From Chitinophagaceae bacterium (lineage in GTDB: Bacteria; Bacteroidota; Bacteroidia; Chitinophagales; Chitinophagaceae), in contig JASLDA010000168.1 in the NCBI GenBank assembly GCA_030151745.1, positions 1 through 14,807 on the forward strand: DNA of 14,807 bases, read 5' to 3'. Below are positions 6,494 through 13,255 of this stretch, piece by piece. The notes under the pieces are model-generated. The model saw nothing but the letters and a program-made list of their open reading frames with translations, searched no databases and had not been told where the DNA came from. The translations under genes and the position numbers were made by a program. Position 1 is the stretch's first letter, and each line of letters begins with the position of its first letter.

Positions 6494-7321
6494 TTATTGC
6501 TGTGCGGCCTTCTGGAATTCCTCGACGATCGGGGAGGAAACGCCGGTGAAGGAGAATCCGCCGTCATGGAACAGGTTCTGCATTGTCACCATCCGGGTGA
6601 AATCGGAGAAAAGCATCGCGTTGAAGGCGGCGCAGTCTTCGGCGGAGGCATTGCCCAGCGGGCTCATCTTGTCCGCATAGGAGAAGAAGGCATCGAAGCC
6701 GCCGACGCCGGAGCCCGCCGTGGTGGCGGTCGGCGACTGGCTGACCGTATTCACGCGGACCTTCTTTGCGAAGCCGTAGTAATAGCCGAACGAGCGGGCC
6801 ACGCTTTCGAGCAGGGCCTTGGCGTCGGCCATATCGTTATAGCCCGGGAAGGTGCGCTGCGCGGCTATATAGGACAGCGCTACCACGGAGCCCCATTCAT
6901 TGATGGCATCCAGCTTCATGGCCGCCTGCAGCACGCGGTGCAGGGACATGGCGGAGATATCGAGCGTCTTGTGGAAGTTTTCGTAATTGGTCTCGGTGTA
7001 GGGGATGTTCTTGCGAACGTTGGGGCTCATGCCTACGGAATGGAGGATGAAATCCACCTTGCCGCCGAAATGCTGCATGGACTCGTTCAGCAGCTTCTCG
7101 AGGTCCTCGTTGGACGTTGCGTCCGCGCCGATGACCGGGGCGTCGCCGCAGGCGGCAGCCAGTTCCTTGATCTTGCCCATGCGCAGGGCGATCGGGGCAT
7201 TGGTCAGGACGATCTGCGCGCCTTCCTCGTGGCAGCGCAGGGCTGTTTTCCAGGCGATGGAGCGTTCGTCGAGGGCGCCGAAAATGATCCCTTTTTTACC
7301 GGCAAGCAGCGAATTGGCCAT
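6494..7321 (-). CDS. fabI: Enoyl-[acyl-carrier-protein] reductase FabI
   Basis: A 275-residue SDR-type enoyl-ACP reductase, which catalyses the last reduction of each fatty acid elongation cycle using NAD(P)H. The divergent cofactor motif GALDERSIAW (15-24) corresponds to GITDKRSIAY of enteric FabI. HSVGMSP (94-100) matches the HSIGFAP stretch. The catalytic pattern Y151-x9-Y161-x6-K168 is complete and offset by five residues from E. coli numbering. The stretches DKMSPLGNASAEDCAAF and MQNLFHDGGFSFTG are typical of the Bacteroidota form. The ATG at 7321 is chosen because the Rossmann strand begins 10 residues later, whereas a longer open frame upstream has no family likeness. It lies downstream of an inverted repeat that may be an operator and upstream of a strong hairpin, so it is probably a single-gene unit. 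FabI is the triclosan target; no resistance change can be judged here. Confidence 0.97.
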   Translation of the reverse strand: MANSLLAGKKGIIFGALDERSIAWKTALRCHEEGAQIVLTNAPIALRMGKIKELAAACGDAPVIGADATSNEDLEKLLNESMQHFGGKVDFILHSVGMSPNVRKNIPYTETNYENFHKTLDISAMSLHRVLQAAMKLDAINEWGSVVALSYIAAQRTFPGYNDMADAKALLESVARSFGYYYGFAKKVRVNTVSQSPTATTAGSGVGGFDAFFSYADKMSPLGNASAEDCAAFNAMLFSDFTRMVTMQNLFHDGGFSFTGVSSPIVEEFQKAAQQ

Positions 7322-7335
7322 AATGTCTTGATTGG

Positions 7336-7358
7336 CGGCGAAAATAGTCAATTCGCCG
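7336..7358. promoter_or_regulatory. Operator-like inverted repeat in front of fabI
   Basis: CGGCGAA (7336-7342) and TTCGCCG (7352-7358) are exact inverted arms with a 9-nt spacer, 15 nt upstream of the fabI start. The minus-strand TATTTTCG (7346-7339), a 7 of 8 match to the -7 box, falls inside it. A bound repressor would block transcription, which would suit end-product control of fatty acid synthesis. No -33 TTG is at the right distance. The rest of the 7322-7589 divergent spacer holds no gene. Confidence 0.4.
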
Positions 7359-7589
7359 ACTGCTTGCGGTCCGGGCTGCCGGAGGTCCGGCGATTCGATC
7401 CCGCGATATGTCATCAGGGCCTCAATACTGCAGGTCGCGATGATTCCCAGGCGCGCATTGCGGGGGCCTGCCGCGAACGGAACGGCAGATCCCGTGACAA
7501 ATCAAGGACCGGCGCTCGTTATGGCAGGGAAAGGCCCGGTTCTCAAGCTGTCACAGGCGGAGGTCCGGCTTAATGCATTATATTTCGGG

Positions 7590-8465
7590 ATGCGTGCCGC
7601 GATCCCGCTCCTGCTTTTTCTTCTACCGGTCTCCGCATTCGCGGGCGTCCGGAAGCACTCCCTCCGCTCGGCGCTGGATTCGGGGCTCGTCGTCATGCAC
7701 GCCGCTTCGAACGGGGCCCGCTATTGCCAGAAGGCGATGCAGCTGGAGCTCCGCAATACGACCGCGGACGTGCTAATGCTGACCGTCGATCCGGCGCTGG
7801 TATTCCGGCCGGCGGATACTTCTTACCAGGATCTCATCCTGCCGGGCAGCGACGTGGTGGTGGTGGCGCCCGGCAAGAGCTCCAGCGCCGCGATCCATAG
7901 CTTCTGCGGCAAGGCCGGCGCGCTGGCTCCCGGGGCTGCGATGGAGTACACATTCCTGAAGCAGGGCGACAGCACGATGATCCGGGTCGCCCAATACCTC
8001 AGCAGGCATGGCCTGTACGACCGGCTCGGCCAGGCGGCCATCTGGGCGCTTACGGACGATCATGGCCTGGAGGGTATCCTGGATCCTGCGCTGCCGGGGG
8101 AAAGCGGGGAGCTGCTCGCATTTATGGAAAAGCTCACCGGCTGGAAGCGACCGGCCTACTTCCGCTTGTACGAGCCGGGCTCGGAAGCCGGGCAGCCCGC
8201 GATCCAAAAGCAGAAGCTGACGCTTGCCGCGCAGTTCGAGCTCCGTATCGAGGCGCCGAAAGTCCTGAGCATGGGCGTCTATAACGGCGCCGGCAGGGAA
8301 GTGCAGGTCGCTTTCAAAGAGCAGCGGATGAAGCCGGGAAGCTATAAGCTGCTGGTCCGGTTCGAAGCCGGGGGCGCAGCGCCGGGAGCTTATTTCCTGC
8401 GCATCATGGAAGGGGCGGCGGTGCTTCGCGAGCAGAAGGTGATCGTGGGAGAAGAGAGCCGGTAG
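7590..8465 (+). CDS. Secreted protein with T9SS-like C-terminal sorting domain
   Basis: A 291-residue exported protein. The signal peptide is MRAAIPLLLFLLPVSAFA, with cleavage expected after residue 18. The middle (about 50-165) is a beta-rich domain with LELRNTTADVLMLTV, a later YTFLKQGDSTMIRVAQYL and QAAIWALTDDHG (148-159). It has two cysteines (C46, C106) that could pair once exported. The last 80 residues (about 212-291) resemble a type A T9SS sorting domain: MGVYNGAGREV (228-238), KPGSYKLLVRF (248-258), APGAYFLRIMEG (273-284) and a closing EQKVIV (291-296 region, i.e. just before GEESR). The start at 7590 is preferred because an intact signal peptide begins there. A -7-like TATATTTC (7579-7586) lies so close that the true transcript may start further upstream. 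The function of the mature protein is unknown. Confidence 0.75.
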   Translation: MRAAIPLLLFLLPVSAFAGVRKHSLRSALDSGLVVMHAASNGARYCQKAMQLELRNTTADVLMLTVDPALVFRPADTSYQDLILPGSDVVVVAPGKSSSAAIHSFCGKAGALAPGAAMEYTFLKQGDSTMIRVAQYLSRHGLYDRLGQAAIWALTDDHGLEGILDPALPGESGELLAFMEKLTGWKRPAYFRLYEPGSEAGQPAIQKQKLTLAAQFELRIEAPKVLSMGVYNGAGREVQVAFKEQRMKPGSYKLLVRFEAGGAAPGAYFLRIMEGAAVLREQKVIVGEESR

Positions 8466-8482
8466 AAGTCGGATGGAGCGGC

Positions 8483-8513
8483 CCGCGCCGGGGAAAAACA
8501 GGCCGGTTCGCGG
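8483..8513 (+). terminator. Possible hairpin after the secreted-protein gene
   Basis: CCGCG (8483-8487) pairs with CGCGG (8509-8513) and CCGG (8488-8491) with CCGG (8503-8506), with a TT bulge and an 11-nt A-rich loop. TGTTTGG follows. It sits 18 nt after the stop codon, but the stem is short and bulged. Confidence 0.35.
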
Positions 8514-8548
8514 TGTTTGGTATTGCCAACAATCCATAGCTTGCGGCT

Positions 8549-9205
8549 ATGCTCAAGCCTGCCACTCTTCAGTTTCTCCGCGAACTCGCGGCGCATAATG
8601 ACAAGCCTTGGTTCGACGCGCACCGCGATGAATACCAGGCTGCGAAAGCGGACGTGGAGCAATTCGTGCAGCAATTGCTGGAAGCGCTGAGGCCGCTGGA
8701 GCCCGCGCTGGCGGGTCAGCAGGGCAAGGACGCCGTCTACCGCATCTTCCGGGATGTACGTTTCTCCAAAGACAAGACCCCGTACAAGACGCATTTCGGC
8801 GCCTATTTCAGCAAAGGCGGCCGCAAATGGGAAGGGGCGGGATACTATGTCCATATCGAGCCCGGGGCCGCATTCGCCGGGGGCGGGCTCTGGATGCCCG
8901 GTCCCGCGCTGCTCAAGGCCGTCCGCCAGGAGATCGATTACAGCTTCGACGAGTTCCGGGACATCCTCGGGAATAAAACGTTCAGCAAGTTCTTCAAGGG
9001 GATCGACGGGGAGACGCTGCAGAAAGCCCCGCAGGGCTACGAGCCCGACAACCCCGCGATCGAGTATCTCCGGAAGAAAAGCTTCACCGTCGGCACCAGG
9101 CTGGACGATGCGATGCTGACCTCGAAGAATGCGATCAAAGAGCTGGTGCAGATCTATACCGCCATGCACCCCTTCGTGCTGTTCATGAACAGGGCGATGG
9201 AATGA
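8549..9205 (+). CDS. DUF2461 family protein
   Basis: The 218-residue protein carries the full DUF2461 pattern: NDKPWFDAHRDEY (17-29), RIFRDVRFSKDKTPYKTHFGAY (65-86), YYVHIEP (99-105) and GGGLWMP (111-117). The invariant Arg, Asp and Lys residues around 65-80 suggest a ligand or catalytic site, but no reaction has been established for the family as far as I know. Length is normal (families run about 200-230). It has no signal peptide or membrane segment, so it is cytoplasmic. It follows the secreted-protein gene on the same strand after 83 nt and converges with the SNF2 gene. The first ATG aligns with the usual N-terminus (LKPATLQFLREL). Confidence 0.93.
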   Translation: MLKPATLQFLRELAAHNDKPWFDAHRDEYQAAKADVEQFVQQLLEALRPLEPALAGQQGKDAVYRIFRDVRFSKDKTPYKTHFGAYFSKGGRKWEGAGYYVHIEPGAAFAGGGLWMPGPALLKAVRQEIDYSFDEFRDILGNKTFSKFFKGIDGETLQKAPQGYEPDNPAIEYLRKKSFTVGTRLDDAMLTSKNAIKELVQIYTAMHPFVLFMNRAME

Positions 9206-9256
9206 GAATGAGCATAACATACATGCACCCCTGCTTTGTACCGGCTTGGTTATAGG

Positions 9257-9283
9257 GCGCTGCTTGAATCGGCTTCCCAGCGC
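9257..9283. terminator. Weak convergent hairpin between DUF2461 and SNF2 genes
   Basis: GCGCTG (9257-9262) and CAGCGC (9278-9283) form a 6-bp stem with a 15-nt loop that touches the last base of the SNF2 stop codon. It lies at the end of the 77-nt convergent gap, where a bidirectional terminator is expected. No U-tract is present, so it is only a candidate. Confidence 0.3.
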
Positions 9284-12200
9284 TAGCTCAGCAGGAACTG
9301 GATATCTTCCCGCGTGAGGCGCTTCATCGCCGCGTTGTCGTCGGCCACCAGCTCCGTCGCCAGGCTGCGCTTGCGTTCCTGCAGGATCAGCATCTTCTCC
9401 TCGATGGTGTCCTTGCAGATCAGGCGGTATGCGAAGATGGCCTTGGTCTGCCCGATGCGGTGCGTCCGGTCTATGGCCTGCTGCTCCACGGCCGGGTTCC
9501 ACCAGGGATCGACGAGGTACACGTAGTCTGCGGCCGTCAGGTTCAGGCCTACGCCGCCGGCCTTGAGCGAGATGAGGAATACGCGGCACTCGTCGTTGCT
9601 CTGGAACTCCCGGATGGCATGCTCGCGTTCCGCCGTCGTGGAGCTGCCGTCGAAGTACACGTAGGGAATGCCGGCTTCCTCCAGGCGCTGCCGGATGATG
9701 GCCAGCATGCCGAGAAACTGGGAGAAGACCAGGGCTTTGTGATGGCCCACGTTCTCCGAGATTTCCCGGGCGAGCTCCTCGGACTTCACGGAATGATTCG
9801 GGAGCCGTTCGTCCTCGTTCAGGATGGCCGGCGAATCGCAGATCTGCCGCAGCTTGGTGAGGCCCTGCAGGATATGGAACTGCGAGCGCTCGATGCCTTT
9901 CTCGTCGATCATGCCGAGAATGGAGCTCGCGAACGTGTTCCGGTACGCATCGTAGATCTTGCGCTGCTCCGTGCCCATCTCGCAGTAGAGGATGGTTTCC
10001 GTCTTTTCCGGCAGGTCTTTCGCGACCTGTTCCTTGGTGCGCCGCAGCATGAAGGGATAGATCAGCTGCCGCAGCTGCTGCGTGATGTCGGCCTCGCGGA
10101 ACTTATCGATCGGCGTGGCGAATTCGTTGTTGAAGAACTCCCGGCTCCCGAGCAGGCCCGGGTTCAGGAAGTTCATCTGCGCATAGAGGTCGAAGGTATT
10201 GTTCTGCAGCGGGGTCCCGCTCAGGGCCAGCTTGTGCCGTCCCTGCAGCAGCAGGGAGGCCTTGGCCACCTGCGATTGCGGATTCTTTATCGCCTGGCTC
10301 TCGTCGAGCACGATATAGTCGAACGAGATGTCCTTCAGCCAGCGGATATCGCTGCGCATGGTGCCGTAGGTCGTGATCACGACATGATAGGGATCGAAGT
10401 CCGCCGGCCGGGAGCTCCGCTTCGGCCCGTGATGGATCAGGTGCCGTAGGCCCGGCGTGAACTTCCGGATTTCCGCTTCCCAGTTGTACATCAGCGTTGT
10501 CGGGCAGATGACCAGGAAGCGCGCGTCGGGATGCTCGTTGCTGAACTCCAGCATATAGGACAGCGCCTGGATGGTCTTGCCCAGGCCCATATCGTCGGCC
10601 AGGATGCCGCCCCAGCCGGCTCCGCGCACGAATGCCAGCCACTGGAAGCCCGCGCGCTGGTAGGGGCGCAGTTCGGCATTCAGCTCCTTGGGAGGCTCCA
10701 GGCTGCTGAAGTCGCGGTCTATGATGGCGCTGAGCTGCTCTTTCTTTTCCTCGAGCTCCTGCAGCACCGTTTCTTCGTCCATCTCCTCCAGCAATGCGTC
10801 GAGCACCGAGAAGTGGAATTTCTTCAGCCGGAGCTTCCCGCCCTGGCTTTCGCCCATCTTGATGAGCAGGCTGTATTTCTTCAGCCATTCCTCCGGCAGC
10901 AGGCCGAGGCTGCCGTCGCCCAGGGGCACGTACTGCTGCTGGTGGGAGAGGGCGCGCTTGATATCGGCGATCGTCACGCGCTGGTCGCCGAAGCTCACGG
11001 CCAGCTCGGTGTCGAACCAGTCGATGCCGCTGCTGACGCTGATCTCCGTGCGGGGACGGTGCGTGGAGATACGCAGCCGCTTCAGTCCCTCGAAGCCCAG
11101 CACCGTCACGCCCTGCTCCTGCATGGCGTCCATGAAGCGGAAAAACCAGGAGCCGGCCAGTACGGCATCCGAGTTCAGGTAGAAGAAGTGGTCCTGCGCC
11201 GAGCGCCCCATGTCGCTGTGGAGGTTCTGAACAGACTGCAGGAACTCGGTCTCCAGCTCGCTCTGGCGCTTGATGAGCCGGATGCGGCCGTTGTGCGGCA
11301 CGGTTACGTCGCCTTCGTAGCCCCAGGGGATCTCGACGCTGCCGTACACGAAGGCGGGCTGCAGCACCAGCACCTTGTCCCGCTCCGACAGGTACAGCCT
11401 GGTCGTCGGCCTGACCGTCGTGCTTTGCTCGACGAGATTGTCGTCGAAGCGCAGCGGGAGCAGCTTGCGCCATTGCATCAGCCTGCCCTCGAGGAATTCC
11501 GGCCAGGCCTCGCCGCCGATGGTAAGCTGCCCTGCGGGGAGCAGCTCGTCCAGCACCGGCATGGCGCGGAGGTCGCTCAGGGCGTGCAGGGTATGCGATT
11601 CCAGGATCAGGGCCGGGTTCAGGACCTCGCTTTCGCCGAAGGGGACGATGCGGGCGCCCAGCTCCCATTGCAGGCGGACGATCACATCCCCGCCGTTGTC
11701 GCGCATTGCGCGCAGGGCAGGCTGCAGCTGTTCGCCCGACAGCGCGATGGGGATCAGCGTCGACGAGCTCATCGCCTTTCCGCCCCGGTGCATGAAGCTC
11801 AGCGGGTGCTTGGCAAATTGCGTCAGCAGGCGCTGGTAGCGCGGCAGCAGGTATTCCCAGGCGGGCTCCCGCAGCTCCGCCGGCGGTTGATCGCGGAGAG
11901 CGGACTGGTAGTCGTCCAGCAGATCGCCGAAGGGCAGGTTCTTTTTGAGGAAGCGCATCAGCTCGTCGGGGCCGAGCTTGCGTACGGCAGGGAACAGGTC
12001 GCGGTCGGGCTGGGGATAGCGCGTGACGCTGATATACTGGCCGGCGTCCAGCGATTCTACCGGGCCGCGGAACTGGTGCGTTCCCGCCAGGGCTTCGCCG
12101 GCGACGAGGCGCCATTGCAGTCCTGGGAAATAGGCCGTGTTCAGTTCCGCCACCAGGCCGATGCGGGGGCGCAGGCCTTCCTGGACCTCCGGCTCCGGGG

Positions 12201-13035
12201 GGGGCGCGGCAACGACGGCGACGGGCGCCGGCTCCACGATGCGCTCCACCTTGCGGATGCTTGGATCCAGCACTTTCAGGATCGGCTTCCCGTCCTGGTA
12301 TTGAAACTCGAACTTCCCGCTCAGGTCGTCGTTCAGCGAGTAGCCATACAGGGCAAGCAGCTTTTCCTTCTGGGCGTCCCAGTTCTGCATGGTCTTGAAG
12401 AAAGCCGTTCCCCGTTCCTTAAGGACCTGCAGGAAAACGGCGGCCTTGTGCCGGCACAGCGGGTGGGTGCTCTCTTCGCAGCTGCAGCTGGTGTCGAAAT
12501 AGCGCTCGTCGTTCTGCCGGAGCACGACCGGAAACCGGGTGCCGTCCTCGAGCACCTCGGCGCTCAGCCGTTCTCCCTTTACCTCGATCTTGCTGGCGGC
12601 GCGGGCTGCAGCCAGCTCACGCGCCTTTTCCAGCGAAGCCGGGGCGGTGAATACGGCAATCATGTCTTCGGTCACCTGCCGCATCCGGACCAGCGTATGC
12701 TTCTGGTCGTAGGTGATCGAGGTGTTTTCGAAGAAGCCGGCGGCGGACATGTCGTTCAGCTGGAACAGGGCGGCCACTTCGTGGCGGCAGATGTCTCCCA
12801 GGTTATAGGGACACTGGCAGCGCACCGACATCCCTTTCTCGTCGCTGAACTTCGAGACCGTGACGGTGTAATAGTTGTGGTATTGGTCGTTCCGGACGCG
12901 GAAGCGAACCTGCCCGAGCAGGTGGTCTACATCGAGGAACTGGACTCCGGCGGTATGAAAGATCCGCTTTCCCCGGCGAATCACCTCTTCCGTCCCGTGG
13001 TTATAGGCAAACTTCAGAAAATAGGGCAGCGACAT
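9283..13035 (-). CDS. SNF2-family helicase/ATPase with two SWIM zinc fingers
   Basis: A 1250-residue Swi2/Snf2 DNA translocase. Two SWIM-type zinc fingers lie near the N-terminus: C73-x-C75-x7-C83-x-H85 and C184-x-C186-x7-C194-x-H196. A Pro/Ala/Glu-rich linker (about 268-288) leads to a large uncharacterised central region (about 290-770). The SNF2 ATPase follows: motif I DDMGLGKT (K820), motif II DESQ (911-914, replacing DEAH), LSGTPLQNN, and the C-terminal lobe with HRIGQ near 1190. Such proteins remodel protein-DNA complexes or recycle RNA polymerase (as RapA does), but the exact role of this bacterial SWIM-SNF2 group is unknown to me. The ATG at 13035 is chosen over one 63 nt upstream because the protein then opens with MSLPYFLKFAYNHG and a promoter lies in between. 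All neighbours are ordinary genes, with no methylase or nuclease partner, so a defence role is not indicated. Confidence 0.93.
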   Translation of the reverse strand: MSLPYFLKFAYNHGTEEVIRRGKRIFHTAGVQFLDVDHLLGQVRFRVRNDQYHNYYTVTVSKFSDEKGMSVRCQCPYNLGDICRHEVAALFQLNDMSAAGFFENTSITYDQKHTLVRMRQVTEDMIAVFTAPASLEKARELAAARAASKIEVKGERLSAEVLEDGTRFPVVLRQNDERYFDTSCSCEESTHPLCRHKAAVFLQVLKERGTAFFKTMQNWDAQKEKLLALYGYSLNDDLSGKFEFQYQDGKPILKVLDPSIRKVERIVEPAPVAVVAAPPPEPEVQEGLRPRIGLVAELNTAYFPGLQWRLVAGEALAGTHQFRGPVESLDAGQYISVTRYPQPDRDLFPAVRKLGPDELMRFLKKNLPFGDLLDDYQSALRDQPPAELREPAWEYLLPRYQRLLTQFAKHPLSFMHRGGKAMSSSTLIPIALSGEQLQPALRAMRDNGGDVIVRLQWELGARIVPFGESEVLNPALILESHTLHALSDLRAMPVLDELLPAGQLTIGGEAWPEFLEGRLMQWRKLLPLRFDDNLVEQSTTVRPTTRLYLSERDKVLVLQPAFVYGSVEIPWGYEGDVTVPHNGRIRLIKRQSELETEFLQSVQNLHSDMGRSAQDHFFYLNSDAVLAGSWFFRFMDAMQEQGVTVLGFEGLKRLRISTHRPRTEISVSSGIDWFDTELAVSFGDQRVTIADIKRALSHQQQYVPLGDGSLGLLPEEWLKKYSLLIKMGESQGGKLRLKKFHFSVLDALLEEMDEETVLQELEEKKEQLSAIIDRDFSSLEPPKELNAELRPYQRAGFQWLAFVRGAGWGGILADDMGLGKTIQALSYMLEFSNEHPDARFLVICPTTLMYNWEAEIRKFTPGLRHLIHHGPKRSSRPADFDPYHVVITTYGTMRSDIRWLKDISFDYIVLDESQAIKNPQSQVAKASLLLQGRHKLALSGTPLQNNTFDLYAQMNFLNPGLLGSREFFNNEFATPIDKFREADITQQLRQLIYPFMLRRTKEQVAKDLPEKTETILYCEMGTEQRKIYDAYRNTFASSILGMIDEKGIERSQFHILQGLTKLRQICDSPAILNEDERLPNHSVKSEELAREISENVGHHKALVFSQFLGMLAIIRQRLEEAGIPYVYFDGSSTTAEREHAIREFQSNDECRVFLISLKAGGVGLNLTAADYVYLVDPWWNPAVEQQAIDRTHRIGQTKAIFAYRLICKDTIEEKMLILQERKRSLATELVADDNAAMKRLTREDIQFLLS

Positions 13036-13052
13036 CTGCGAAAAGCAAGCGT

Positions 13053-13081
13053 CAAAAGTACGGTAGGGCGTTCGTATCCAA
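13053..13081 (-). promoter_or_regulatory. Bacteroidota-type promoter for the SNF2 gene
   Basis: On the minus strand TTG (13081-13079), an 18-nt spacer and TACTTTTG (13060-13053) match TTG ... TAnnTTTG with a perfect -7 box. Transcription would start near 13047, about 12 nt before the chosen ATG. This position rules against the longer reading frame that begins at 13098. Confidence 0.65.
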
Positions 13082-13111
13082 TGACAATGTTTGATCAATT
13101 TCAGCCCTGTA

Positions 13112-13125
13112 CCGTTAAATAACGG
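13112..13125. promoter_or_regulatory. 14-bp dyad CCGTTAAATAACGG upstream of the SNF2 gene
   Basis: The inverted repeat ACCGTT-AAAT-AACGGT (13111-13126) lies about 30 bp upstream of the SNF2 -33 element, where an activator could bind. Its 14-bp core differs in only two mirrored positions from the dyad in front of hflX (5223-5236); the shared form is CCGTWAAATWACGG. TGATCA palindromes flank it at 13092-13097 and 13127-13132. Confidence 0.4.
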
Positions 13126-13164
13126 TGATCAAACCGCCTGTCCGGCGGGCTGCGCCGCTTCTTG

Positions 13165-13202
13165 ACAAGGAAGCCCCGCCATTTCCGGCGGGGCTTCCTT
13201 GT
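13165..13202 (-). terminator. Strong hairpin downstream of the phosphate transporter gene
   Basis: ACAAGGAAGCCCCGCC (13165-13180) pairs perfectly with its complement at 13187-13202 around a 6-nt loop, giving a 16-bp stem. It lies 53 nt past the pit stop codon. On the minus strand no U-tract follows; on the plus strand TTTCG follows. By position it ends pit transcripts, but by its tail it would work better for plus-strand RNA. A second small hairpin, CGCCC-TTC-GGGCG (about 13212-13224), lies between it and pit. Confidence 0.65.
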
Positions 13203-13255
13203 TTCGCTGAGCGCCCTTCGGGCGGGAGCGGATGCTCCATGGCGGGGCTCAGGCC

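Noticed and set aside
9283..13035. SNF2 helicase as part of an antiphage system such as DISARM
   Set aside because: No methylase, nuclease or other defence partner lies beside it, and its SWIM-SNF2 layout is that of a general chromosomal remodeller.
10531..13122. An 863-codon open frame on the plus strand, opposite the SNF2 gene
   Set aside because: Its composition is that of an antisense shadow in GC-rich DNA, with no recognisable motif, while the minus strand has complete SNF2 motifs.
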